Assembly: GCF_963678635.1 (NCBI RefSeq)
Contig: NC_087062.1
Coordinates: 94,649,845 to 94,713,844, forward strand
Direction of reading: 5' to 3'
Origin: Symsagittifera roscoffensis
Lineage: Eukaryota; Xenacoelomorpha; Acoela; Convolutidae
DNA length: 64,000 bases
Made by a program: the position numbers and the translations under genes. Under the pieces are notes generated by a model that ran no database searches, was not told the origin of the DNA, and saw only the letters and a list, made by a program, of their open reading frames with translations. Position 1 is the stretch's first letter; each line of letters opens with the position of its first letter. This document shows, piece after piece, positions 20,492 through 31,751 of this stretch.

Positions 20492-21585
20492 CCCGCACTC
20501 AGTAAAAAGAGAAAATAATAGATTATAATGGATTTTTACTGTCAGTCTCCATAAATTTCAAAAAAAAGAGATTGTAATCGATTAAAAATGTATTATAGTG
20601 TTACTATTTTTCGAAACAAAAAAACCCATTATAATCGATTATTTTTTGAAAAGAAAATTAATTCTGAAATTTTATTGAATTATAATCCATTTTAATCGAT
20701 TATACTCCATTTTTGTTCAAAAAACGTCATTGCTTCATTTCGTTTTATTTTTGTTTTGTTTTGAGTGCTTTTCAGTTGGTTTCTTTTCTTACTGTTTACT
20801 GTTAGCTTTTATACTGTTTACTGCAAGGACTGATTTAGGGGGGACGCCTTTTTTCAGGTATTCGACCCCCTGCCTACCCAAAGGGTTCCCCCTTTATACT
20901 GTTTTGAGATATCCATAATTGGTGACGGACCCTTTGGCCTTTGGCGCCAATAAAAACTAATTTTGAGGGGGAGCGCGCGCAAAAAAAAGTCGATTTTTTG
21001 GTGAAATTTGTCCAAAAAAAGCTTAAAAAAGCCGTTTTTGGCTTGTTTCTTCAAAATTTTGCCTCCGGCGCACCACACTTGGCCAAAACAGGGTCTTTTA
21101 AGAGCTTTGGGAGGGCTCGGAAAATCAATTTGGTCGACTTAAAAAAAGGTCGATAAAACTTTTGAAAATTTTTTAAAAATCCGCCTCCACCTTTCGAGAA
21201 AATCTTATATCCGCCCCTGGTTTACTGATTTCGTACTTTGTACTGATTTTTACTGGGTTTTAATGCAAAATAGCTAAATTATAATCTATTATATTTCATT
21301 TTTCTTGCAAAATAAGATTTTGATAGAAAAAGGGATTATAATCTATTATAATAGATTATAAGAGATTATAAGGAATTATAGGAGATTATAAGACATTTTC
21401 GGAAAAATTATAATCTATTATAATTTATTCTATTTTTTTAAATTTTCACCAAAAAATTTATCATCAAATGGATTATAAATTGTTTAAACCTCTAAAATTG
21501 GCGCTTATATTTAATTATAATTTTGTTAAAAGTACGATTATAATTATAATATAATCGATTATTTTCTCTTTTTACTGAGTGCGGG
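20492..21585. mobile_element. Tc1/mariner-like non-autonomous element interrupted by a hAT MITE
   Basis: The ends are inverted repeats of about 29 bases, CCCGCACTCAGTAAAAAGAG and beyond. Each terminus abuts the dinucleotide TA (20,490-20,491 and 21,586-21,587), the target signature of Tc1/mariner. The interior is made of ATTATAATCGATTATAATC-like repeats with no ORF. A hAT MITE occupies 20,824-21,219. Removing it and its duplication leaves an element of about 690 bases. Confidence 0.8.
20824..21219 (-). mobile_element. hAT-type MITE nested in the TA-flanked element
   Basis: A 396-base copy from CAAGGACTGATTTAGG to CTTATATCCGCCCCTG. The exact 8-base duplication GTTTACTG lies at 20,816-20,823 and 21,220-21,227. 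The nesting shows it inserted after the host element. Confidence 0.9.
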
Positions 21586-21689
21586 TAGGTCGAATTTGTT
21601 TTCAAGCTGGATCATTGCAGGAAGCAGTGGTAAAATCTTCGCCTTCGAGACCTTCCGTGATTTCCTTGAATGCTTGAGAGTGAATCAAC

Positions 21690-22806
21690 GTTCCCGGGTT
21701 GACCTCCATAGACCGAAAATGCTAATCATACAATTTCATACACTTAGTCTATGGAAAAATGCTAGTCATACAAATTTCATACATTTTTGCAAAATGAGTT
21801 TAATCGAATTTCAAAGGTATTTTATAGTTGTTTTGGTATCGAAATTGGTATCTTTTCATGAAAAAAAGGGGAAAAAATGGTATAAAAAATGCTAATCATA
21901 CAATTTCCATTTATGGAAATTGTATGATTAGCATTTTTTTTAAAAACAATTTTCAAAAAAAAAGCTTTGAACAATCAATTCAACTGCTGGCAAAACATTT
22001 AAGCGTTTTTTGGGCTGCTACAATTGAAAACTTTGACTTTTTTTATTTTTGTTTTCTGAAAACAAACACTAGTCATACAATTTCCATATATGGAAATTGT
22101 ATGACTAGCATTTTTTTGATGGCGACGACAAAAAATTTTCGACGACAAAGTATTTTTGAAATTGCCCCCAAAATTTTTTTGTGTTTTTTCAATCGCAAAC
22201 TGATTTTCGTATTCAAACAAGCAATTTTTGAAAAACAAAGTTTTGCATGCAAAATTTAATTTTTTGTGTGTATAACGTAGTCCTGGATATACTAATATTG
22301 GATTTTTTTTTTCTTTTCTCTTCATAATTTTTTTCAAAAACGCTTAAAACTCCTCTTTCTTTTTTATGACAAGTTTTTGTATGCCTTGATCAACGTCTGG
22401 TAATTTAAAAATTCTAATTTTAGAAATAATCATCTTTGAAAATTATTGCCAAAATTTAAAAGTTCATTACTTTCGTTATATTATTTGTGTTAGACAGAAG
22501 TAACAAACATCAGGCTGTTTCTAATGCCTTTTTAATGCGAGACGGCCAAACCTTTGGTTACTACGTTTGAGTAATCAAGGTTTATGTCATTTGTGTTCGG
22601 TTACGAACACAACCAAAAAATTTTGAGTAATTAAAATGTAAAAAATCAAAATTTTTGGTTTCTGGAAAAATGCTAGTCATACAATTGCCATATATGAAAA
22701 AAATACTAATCATAGACCTTTCATGCAATTTTCTGTACGTAAGGAATTGCATGGAAAGTGTATGACTAGCATTTTTCCATATATGGAAATTGTATGACTA
22801 GTATTT
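21690..22806. repeat. Cluster of near-perfect palindromes (TCATACAATTTCCAT family)
   Basis: At 21,884-21,939, arms of 27 bases with a 2-base loop pair perfectly. At 22,069-22,108 there is a perfect 40-base palindrome centred on CCATATATGG. At 22,668-22,806 further direct and inverted copies occur. All share CTA-TCATACAATT and end in GCATTTTT. A fragment also lies at 16,600-16,690. They look like very small foldback elements, or one larger element repeatedly rearranged. There is no coding capacity. Confidence 0.8.
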
Positions 22807-22814
22807 TTGGTCAT

Positions 22815-22990
22815 CCCGGGTTACTCAGCCCAGAAAAATGACCAAAAAATCTGCAATTTTTTCTTAAGCGGTACCTTATCAGCGCTTCTAAGCAAGAAGC
22901 TGCTCACCTTGTATGCTGGTCAATTCCTTGGTGGCTATATTATCTCAAAGCCTAATATATTGTTTGTTTTTCTTCTCGAATGGTCTTTAA
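22815..22990 (+). mobile_element. Partial, diverged SINE body
   Basis: CAGCCCAGAAAAATGACCAAAA and the following CTTAAGC, TATGCTGGTC and TCTC stretches align with the body of the SINE at 15,660-15,790. The tRNA-like head is missing, and it adjoins the palindrome cluster. Confidence 0.5.
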
Positions 22991-23742
22991 GGTGATTGAA
23001 GAAAAGAACAAAATCTCGAAACATACTTTTTTGATCACTCCAGTGGTGTGTTAATTTTAGAAGCTACTTACGATCTGAATATAGTTGACTTCAACTCAAG
23101 AGTAAGATCGAATGTAGTATTCGGAACTGTAAAAGATTTGAAGGAGACTGCAATATATAAAATAAATGTTTTTGGGAAATTGTATTGACCCAGTTGGAAA
23201 CCCCGCCAAACAGTTAATAATATAAGTCTGGATTAGAGCTTTGAGTACGACGTTTCATGAAATGATAGACCATTTTCAATCTTTGGTTATTTAGCTAGAG
23301 GAGTATGTTAAACAAGAGGCTTCTCCTTGTTTCGAGATAAGCCAAAGTTAACCAAGTCAATTACTTGAATGTCGTCAAATACGTTGTTGATAATCTCATA
23401 ACGTAATCCTTTTATAAATCATCTGCTGAATAGAGAATTGAATGTAAGTTGTTGCTCCCACCAAAGAGGGCGAGGCCGACCTCTGAACTCGAAACTGTTT
23501 TTTTTTTCACGTAAATCGAAGTCAGATAGAAATGAGTGTAGTGTGTACATTGAAACCCTTTCACTCGTAATCAAACTTGCAATCAAAGACGTGCAATCAG
23601 ACTTGCAATTGTGTCGAAAAAACAAACAGTTAATTTTGTTATAATTATATCAAAAGCGCTAATTAAGGACTAACTAGATTAAGCAGACAGCAAACATATT
23701 CAAGATTAAGCCAATAATTGTATGGTTTTTGAACTTGTTTAT
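22991..23742. other. Anonymous sequence, no gene seen
   Basis: No recognisable gene or element. Reciprocal open frames near 23,419-23,644 on both strands are short and featureless. Confidence 0.4.
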
Positions 23743-23750
23743 ATAAAACT

Positions 23751-24444
23751 GGGGGCCTAGGAAATTAGACGAAAAGCAAATTAGACGTGACCAACAAAAA
23801 CGAATTTAGACGTCGATGCAAAATTACAAATATGGGAAATTAGACGTTCTGTTTTTGTATTGTTTGTGTCTGAAATTTGTTTACCGACTACAATTAACGG
23901 CTCTTTTCCAGTTCCCCCATTTCAAATTCAATTTTGAAAAGTCTATTTAACGTTGTCATAATGCAATGAAATTTGGCGTGGTGACTACTTTGAACAGATT
24001 TGTTCTTCATGCTTTACAGCGTAACATCACGCGCTTAGCCGTAATAACACGTAAAACAAACATAAAACTCGGTATTTTGAAAGGGGGGAACTGGAAAAGA
24101 GCCCAATTAACTTTCGTTCAGCTTTCTTAAATGTAAATCAACTTTTCACATGCCGCAATTTTCACATGCCGCATTTTTCACATGCCAAAACTGTATAATT
24201 TATGCATTTCAAAAATGTTTTATAATCTTGAGATTAACATTTTATAAATCAATTGAGATAAATATTTTGATATGCAATGGGATCAAATATTATTTTTGTG
24301 ATTATGAAAACTTGTTTTAAGCAATAAATTTTGTTAGCCCTTTGCTTTCCGTCTAAAATGCTAGTTTTGCAAAAATAATTTAACGTCTAAATTCGTTTTT
24401 GTTGGTCACGTCTAATTTGCTTATCGTCTAATTTCCTAGCCCCC
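23751..24444. mobile_element. Non-autonomous DNA transposon with about 60-base terminal inverted repeats
   Basis: The left end GGGGGCCTAGGAAATTAGAC continues as an inverted repeat of about 60 bases (23,751-23,812) that pairs with 24,383-24,444 with two or three differences. The octamer ATAAAACT lies on both sides (23,743-23,750 and 24,445-24,452), an exact 8-base duplication fitting hAT-like transposition. The motif AATTAGACG recurs within each arm. The 694-base element has no ORF; CACATGCC occurs three times near 24,148-24,186. Confidence 0.9.
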
Positions 24445-24452
24445 ATAAAACT

Positions 24453-27400
24453 GTGCTAGGCAATAGTAGCTCACTTGCAGTGAGCCAAGCACTCTCATAC
24501 AATTATGCCAATGAAACTTTTTTAAGTATATAAAACAAAACTTGTATCGGATTGAGTCTTTTAAAATTTTATTGAATGTTTTTCCTTCATAATTTGATTT
24601 TTGAAATGGTAGAAAAAAATGTCACAATTTGATTTTTGAAATGTTTTTTCAAAAATTTCTATCTGTGTTTTGATTAATTTCATGCAACTTAATTTTACTA
24701 AGTCATTATAAAGAAACCACTTTGTTTTCAGAGCCCAGCAGAGAAGTTTGAAAGGTCAGTTTAAACGCTTATTTTGGTCAAAACTATTGAAAAAGCGCCA
24801 ATTTTTCATACTTTGCATATGCATGCAACATTTTTGAAAATTTTGTTCATTGTAAATTTTGAAAGACCTCAATCAATTGATTTTCTGAGTTCCAAAAAAG
24901 GAAAAGAATCCTATACAGGATATAAAAGTAAATACTCATAGAGTAAAATATTCTAATATAAATATAGATGTTCAAGCATCAAATTCAGCAGAAAAATGGT
25001 AAAATATTTAAGAAAAAAAGACCGTACGTATATCTAGGGCCAAACCTTGAATGTACAAACTGCACTAAGGCCAACTAAAAACTTTTTGGTTGAAAAGTTG
25101 ACAAAATTGTTAGTAAGAAAAGAAAAACAAGTTTTTTTTGTCAATTTTTTCCTCAATTAATTCCACGCACGCTAATGTAAACTACAAAGGAGCGCCTCAA
25201 ATTCTATCAATAAGACCAAATGACTTGTTGATCAAATATAATAATCCCAAGTTGGCAATTTTCGAGCATCTGTTTTTTATTTTAAAAAAAATCACATGTC
25301 TTGAGCTCCAGAAAACAATAACTCTTAGATGGTATAGAAAAAACCGCTGAAAAATCTAGGGTAAAAAGTCGAAAACTTTTTGAATACAAAAACCACCCCA
25401 AGCTTAAATTTGCCGCTTTTGCTTAGAAAGTTGGAACCAAAAAAAATGCAATGCTTAATCATTTGCTACTTGAACAAGAAGCTTATGGTTTTGATTTATA
25501 AATTTATAATAGTTCCGACTTTTTTGTTTTTCTTGATTAGCCTATTAATCTATATTTTCATTAAAAACACAAAATAGTTGGACGAAAAACTGTTTCATTG
25601 CAGTGCAATAATACCGAAGTACCACAGTGCCGAATATCAAAATCTTGTTTAACAGTGCCAAAAGTTATCTTGATTTCTGGTTTTACTCATCCCAAATCAC
25701 TGAGAGGTATTTATATTTAAATGGATGGAAGTCAGAAAAAAAACAAAAAATGCAGTTCAATTTGATGCCAATTTTTAAACAAGCAAATGTTTTCCAAGGG
25801 CGGCGTCATAAATTTTTCTGAACACAAAATTAACTCAGCAAACTGTCAAATTTTCTTCTCGGCTTCGCTCCAAGACAAAACTGTAGTAACGCAAAAAGCC
25901 AGCAATTCACAAAAAACTCCAAATTCACCAATATGATCAGATTTTGAAATTTTTGAACACATCGGAAGTATTTTACTTCTGCACTGGTGAACGCCTTAGT
26001 TTCAATTTTAGCAAATAGCAAATTCATAATGTTTCAAATCATCGCGCAACATATTTCGTCTTTTTGAAGTTTGAAGCGTAAATGGCATATGAAAACATTC
26101 CAAATTGAACTACGGCAAACTGTGTGCTATGATTTTCACGTTGCCTTTTATAATTGTGGGTAATTAAATTGAAAAACTAAAATGAAATCTTCTTGCTCAT
26201 TTTCAACATTATTTAAAAACAAAAGTTTTTCATCACATAAAAGGGTGGTCGGAACGATCTGTGTTTTACATTGAACAATCAGTTTTGTTTCCTCATGCGA
26301 CTCAAATTATAAAAACTTCTACTTAGTATTGACCAGCTAAATTGTATATGTTTTAATCATTTGGTCAAAACTATAAAAGAACAATAAAATAGCAGTTCTG
26401 ACAGCACTTTGCTATGATATACCAGTTGTTAATTGTATATATTGAAGACAAAAAGCTAATTTTGCAGTGTTTCTACTTGATTTTTCACACAAGATTCTAT
26501 TTTACGGGCTGCTTGTTAGGTTGAAAACTTTGGCACAGCCTCAAAAACTTGCTTTCAATGAAGTATCATTTTTGTGCGTTCAATTGTTATTGTCATAGAA
26601 TAATAGAGCTGTGTTGCTGTAAACTTTGGAATTAAATTATTGAAATAAGGAAGAAATTTTAACAAAAAAATGAATTGATTGTTTTTCCTACGAACTACAA
26701 CTTTTTTTATTACGGTAAAAAAAATTATGTGTAAAGATTGTTTTTGTCGCCCTCAAACATGCAGAATGTTTTCTTTCGTTACTATAAGTTTTTTTTGGTA
26801 AATATGTTCTTTCTAAGCATTCAAATTATTTGCAAACTTTTTTCGTTGAATTCAACTTCGTTAGACTTTTCCGATCTTGTTTAATTTTTGAATTCAACGT
26901 TAAGTTTGTTCTTAATTTGGATGTTGATGTTCAATTGGAGTCTTGGTTTTGAAATTGGAGTCTTGGTTTTGCGTCTTGGTTTCTTTGTGCTTGTGGTGCT
27001 TATTAATTAGAAAACAAATGATTTCTCAACCATCGTCGACGCATTTTTTGCTGAGAAATTCTCAAATATGCCCTAAGATCAAATTTGAACGCCAATTCAC
27101 CAGTAATTATTTCTCATGATTTTTTGGTAATTTCAAAATTGAGCAAAAAAAATGAAAATTTTTCTTTAAGGCGTAGCAAATGCGGCGGAACAATCTGGCT
27201 CAGAAATCATTCAAAGTTAATTCAGACACAATGAAGTAGTTGCAAATTATATAATTCTGCAAATTAAATAAGTTATGAGTGGAGGATGCATGAAAAGATC
27301 AATTGGTTTTTTCCTTATTTTAAATTTTATCAATAATGGGAAACTTTTTTCTTCTGACTCATAAAACTTGGCCTGCAAAGAGCTGTCATATTCACTATTT

Positions 27401-27616
27401 AAATTTTTTTTTAAAAGAAGCAAGGAAGATTGAGCCACAGTTTAAAAATCATAAACTGCATCTAGTGCGACCATTTCTGTTTTGTTGCATCTCATTTTTG
27501 TACGATTACGAGCGCCAATTGATTCGAAGTTTATGCAACGGTCGAAATTGATAAACGATTACAAAAAGCGCCATTGCCATATTAGTGAGTTCAAGTCCGG
27601 GGTGGCTTTCGGCTTT
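24453..27616. other. Anonymous AT-rich sequence, no gene seen
   Basis: Three kilobases without a credible gene. There are small local repeats: TTGGAGTCTTGGTTTT twice near 26,936-26,972, and ACAGTGCC-containing motifs near 25,624-25,663 that match the palindromic cluster at 42.0 kb. Confidence 0.4.
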
Positions 27617-27971
27617 CTCATAGAGTAATTTCGGATAAGGTACACCGTGTATTCGTCACGCTATCTTATTTTCGGCCGGATAGATTCGAGCAACTTCTTA
27701 GTCTAATACCGATGCTAATCCTACTCTTATAATTCTTAGTCTCAATAGATTTAGTATATACTGGTTTTGTTGCGAGGTTAGAATCAAGAAAGGGCAACTG
27801 TTTGCCAAGTTAAATTTAATCTTCTCTGGCTGAAACTATAAATAGTTTCAGCTTTAAAATTTGTTGTTAATTTTAGTCATGGATCATGACTAGTTAGTTC
27901 TAAGTATTTTACAGTGATAATTATCAAGAATATAATTGGATATAATAAGTACTTGTTATGAGCTGGTTCCA
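27617..27971 (-). repeat. Third, diverged copy of the LTR-like repeat, inverted
   Basis: The reverse complement aligns with 10,731-11,120 from TGGAACC to CTCTATGAG with small deletions (355 bases). The stem-loop at 27,829-27,852 is perfectly paired, yet its stem sequence differs from the other copies by compensating changes. Confidence 0.7.
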
Positions 27972-28106
27972 TTATGCTGGATGTTGAAAAATCGTTCAAA
28001 CTTAAAACTCAAGGCGAAAGTATATATGATGTTGTTGTTCTCCCATTATTTTAATATTTGAAATTTTAATCAACATTTTCTCAAAGAGCGTTGCATTATT
28101 GTACAA

Positions 28107-28390
28107 CGGAGCGGATTAAGGGGGGAGGGAGGTTTCTTTCTGCAGTGACTTGACAGCCAGACTACCCAAAGGATCACCCTTTTGTACTATTCTAAGGACT
28201 CCAGTTTTGGCTGTCTGGCCCTATTATTTCTCTGAAGGCGCCTTTGGCGCCTGCTTATACTATTTTTGAGGAGGGAGCGCGCGCCGAAAAAACACAATTT
28301 TTTTCGCTAAAGCTGTCAAAAATTGGCCTGCTTTTTCAGACTTTTGCCAGCAAATACCCTTTGTTATTGTTGATCCATTTTGCTGGCCCA
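28107..28390 (-). mobile_element. hAT-type MITE, truncated copy
   Basis: Begins CGGAGCGGATTAAGG and contains AAAGGATCACCCTTTTGTAC, GGCGCCTTTGGCGCC and GAGCGCGCGC of the family. The far terminus is missing, so the right limit is approximate. Confidence 0.7.
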
Positions 28391-28432
28391 AGTGTAAGAA
28401 ATAGGAATGTTGAAATTAAAAAGTATCTGAAT

Positions 28433-28495
28433 GCAACAAAAAAGCGTCAAAAAAGCGTCTTAAAAAGCGTCTTAAAAGCGTCGCAACAAAAGAGT
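28433..28495 (+). repeat. Short tandem AAAAAGCGTCTT repeat
   Basis: AAAAGCGTC recurs about five times within 60 bases. Minisatellite-like, noncoding. Confidence 0.7.
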
Positions 28496-28499
28496 GTTT

Positions 28500-29151
28500 A
28501 AGGGTTGATGTTCCATGAAAAGGTCGAATAAGCGAAAAACAACCCATGAAAAAGACGAATATTCATTCCTCTTAAAAATTGCCGAAAACTTTCTCGTTCT
28601 AAGTCTTAGATAAGGTGGCAAACTGAAAACTTTCCTTCGGAATTAACATGACATGAGCGGAGGTTTTTAGCTTTTTACTCCAAAAATATGAAACTTCCAA
28701 GTAGAAAAAAATTTTATGAATAAGGTTATTATTCCGCCCAATTATTAGATAATTTAATCTTTTCTCAATTATTCTTATCTCAAGATATTCAAAAACAAAA
28801 GTATGATAAAAAGCATTAGAAAATAGTGTCCAAGTATTAAGTTGAAACGTAAAATGCGACAAATAATAACAAAATAAAACTCGCAAAAAAGACAACTCAT
28901 ATTTAAGAAATTTACTGTAAATGCCAGCTTGATACAGTAAAATTAGATCGGGTTATTGACCTAGAACGTGCCCACCTTTGATATTAACAAAAAATGAAAT
29001 CTAAACTTGCGAGTTGTTGATTTCCTATAAGTTTGCGAGGTGTTTTTTGTCATGATCTGTCTTGCGTTGCGAGTTATCGCGGTACCAGCTGGAATTGGCA
29101 ATATTTTAATTTTAATAATATTTTAGTTAAGACCAATTCTCAAGAGTTAAG
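28500..29151. other. Anonymous AT-rich sequence
   Basis: No gene, RNA or element recognised. GTTAAGACCA-TTCT is duplicated near 29,126-29,160 at the edge of the SINE. Confidence 0.4.
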
Positions 29152-29369
29152 ACCATTTCTGTCCTTGACGGAAAGAACCAACATACGAGATGTACAGCTC
29201 ATTATGCCGAACCGCTGTTGAGGCCCTGCTTAAAAACTAGATGCAATTTTTTTGGGTTTTTTGTGGGCTGGGTAATGTTGCCTTACCCTCAAGCAACGAG
29301 CACGGATCATGGTGGGCCTCGAACATCCGACCTTTAGATTGAGAGACGGAGACGTAACCACTCCCCGAA
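29152..29369 (-). mobile_element. tRNA-derived SINE, inverted copy
   Basis: The reverse complement matches 15,570-15,770: GTGGTTACGTCTCCG, the B box GTTCGAGGC and TTACCCAGCCCA, then the ACAGCGGTTCG and CGTATGTTGGT blocks. The first few bases of the head, including most of the A box, are lost. Confidence 0.75.
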
Positions 29370-31404
29370 CCTGTAGGTGTTAAACTCCGAACCTCGAAAG
29401 AAAGAACAACCTGTAGGTGTTAAATTGCATTTATCGAGAAAGTGTAAAAGATAGCAGCAAAAAAAATGGTAATATTCACGATCCAAGCAAATTGTATCAG
29501 AAAATATTTTTGTGGTCCCCGACTTTTTTTATTTTCCGACTTTCAAAGAAAAAGGGGAGTATATTTGCCCTGGTTTGTTTTTCAAATTTCAGACCAATGT
29601 ACAAAAATCGACAGATTATGCGTATCGATCCGGAATCTTTTGAATTGCCAAGCGAGTATGGTTCCACTAGACTAAAATGCGTAAGGCATCATGGCTAGCA
29701 ACAATTTTGATAGTTTCAATAGGCGATTTTTTTATGCTGGCAAAGTTTTGCACTTATAATTGTTCGCACTTTTAGTAAATGTGCCCACTTTTAGTGCCCA
29801 ATTAAAAATTATCATAATAATTCTACTCAAATCTCAATTAGTGAATTCGATACTGACGTACAAATATATGGTTTGGAGAAAAGCCCTAAGAAGGTTCTAA
29901 ATAAGGGGAAATTGCAAAAAAAGGATATCAAAAAATCGAATAACCTTCCACGCAATTCACAATTCCACGCATTTCATGAAAACGCTTCTAGGAGACCTCG
30001 CTGTTGACATGAACATGTTTCCGCGAATTCTTTTAGAAACCGTACGACCTATCGAGTGTTCCAGGGACGTTCTAGCGGTATTTTAGTTTTATACCCTGCA
30101 GACAACACCGTCCAAAATGAAAAACAAAATAAATTGAATTCTGCGCAAAAAAATACAAATCATTCCAAAATTTTTTACTAATTGTTTTCAATGTCTCTAG
30201 GGGCAAAATAAATTTTTTAAAAAGAATTATAATATCCTGCCAAAAGTCGCAATTCCCATAGAACTTCAGTCAACTCTAAAGGGGGCAGGGTTTGTTGGCC
30301 CAGGACTTGAGTACTCTGAAAAACTTTTATTTTTCACCATTTAGTCAACCCATGACATTATTGAGCGATTTTTGGCACATTGAAAAAATGCCCTCCCCTC
30401 CGTTGTTTTAGCAAGTTTACACTGTGCCTGCTGTTTTGAACAACTGCTATCTCCCAATCTTTTTTCAGAGTAATGTTTTTATGCGAGCAAATTATTCACA
30501 CTCATAATAAATTATGATCAAATATAACCGATCATTTCAAAACTTCTCAAATGTCGACACTTGCCTTCGATATGGACAGTACAAAATTTCATAGTTTGCA
30601 AAAAAGCCCTATAAAGGTCCTAAATTTAAAAACATGCAACAAAGGATATCAAAAACTCTTAAAAACTTCCAAAACTTTCAAAACAGCTATCTAATTTTGA
30701 AGCTGCAAGCTTTTCTACTTAATTGTGATTTGTAACATCCAAGACAATTCTTCGATTTTTTGCTGTCTTTTATTTAAGCTTTTTTACTTAACTGTGATCT
30801 GTACGGACCTAAAACATCAAAAAATGGTTTTGATTTTTTGCTGACTATTGTTTCTTTCACATTCATTTTAAAAGAAGTTATAAATTTTTTTTGAGTTTTA
30901 TACGAGATTTCTCTTTTGCTAGTTGTCTTGTTCTTCAAAAACTGAGTTGTTCCTCTTGCAAATTGTCGCTGCAAGAAAAAATTTATATGTGCATCAAATT
31001 GGGCAGATTATATTACAAGATAAAACTCATCAAAATTAAACTAAATAAAAAACTGAATGGGTGGTAGAAGCTTTAGTTTATTATTCATTGGATAAGGTTC
31101 TCAACATTTTGCTTCGAAGTTGTAATCAAAGTATTTTATCGTCCAAGTGTTCGATTTTTTTTTGTATTCACTTGATATTAACTTAAAACAATGAACAATT
31201 TTATTTTAGGCTGCTGTTAAAACTTTCAACGAAATTTGAAAAAAATAATAAAACGTCACTAAATCTACTTTTACTTGAGCAGTTATGATACTTTAACGAA
31301 TATCAAATAATTTTGTCTTGTTTTTGTGTAGGTTAGGAAAAAACACAAGACAAGAAACTATGTTCTTTTGTTTCTATTTTTCTATACGGGAGGCACTAAG
31401 AATT
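29370..31404. other. Anonymous AT-rich sequence with decayed repeats
   Basis: No gene seen. AAAAGCCCTA-AAGGT-CTAAAT and AAAGGATATCAAAAA occur together at about 29,880-29,937 and again at 30,604-30,656. This points to an old duplication about 720 bases apart. A tandem copy of an AGCTTTT-TACTTAA-TGTGAT and TTTTTTGCTG block spans 30,707-30,848. Confidence 0.45.
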
Positions 31405-31412
31405 TTTCTATA

Positions 31413-31743
31413 CGAGAGGAACTAAAATTTTCTCGAGGGGGGGGCAATTTTTTTTTAAAATTGAGAAAATTCGTCAACTTCTTTTAGGCCGACCAAATTG
31501 ATTTTCTGGGCTTTCTTAAATCTCTATAGAGACCCATTTCTTAACAAATTTTCTGCCCTGCAGGCAAATTTTTGGAAAACAGGCAAAAAAGACGTTTATA
31601 GGCATTTTTTTGCCCCTACCTTCAAAATTACTATAATTTGGCTCCACAGGTCAGCCAAAAAAAGATATCTCAAAATAGTTTAAAACACTTTTTGGGTCGG
31701 CAGGGGTTTGAATCCCTGAGAGAGGGCCCTAAATCCGCTGGTG
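31413..31743 (+). mobile_element. hAT-type MITE, CAGGGGCGGAT family
   Basis: From CGAGAGGAACTAAAATTTTC to CCCTAAATCCGCTGGTG, 331 bases. Flanking octamers TTTCTATA and ATTCTATA match at 7 of 8. Just upstream (31,376-31,400) the 5' end is duplicated in degraded form. Confidence 0.8.
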
Positions 31744-31751
31744 ATTCTATA

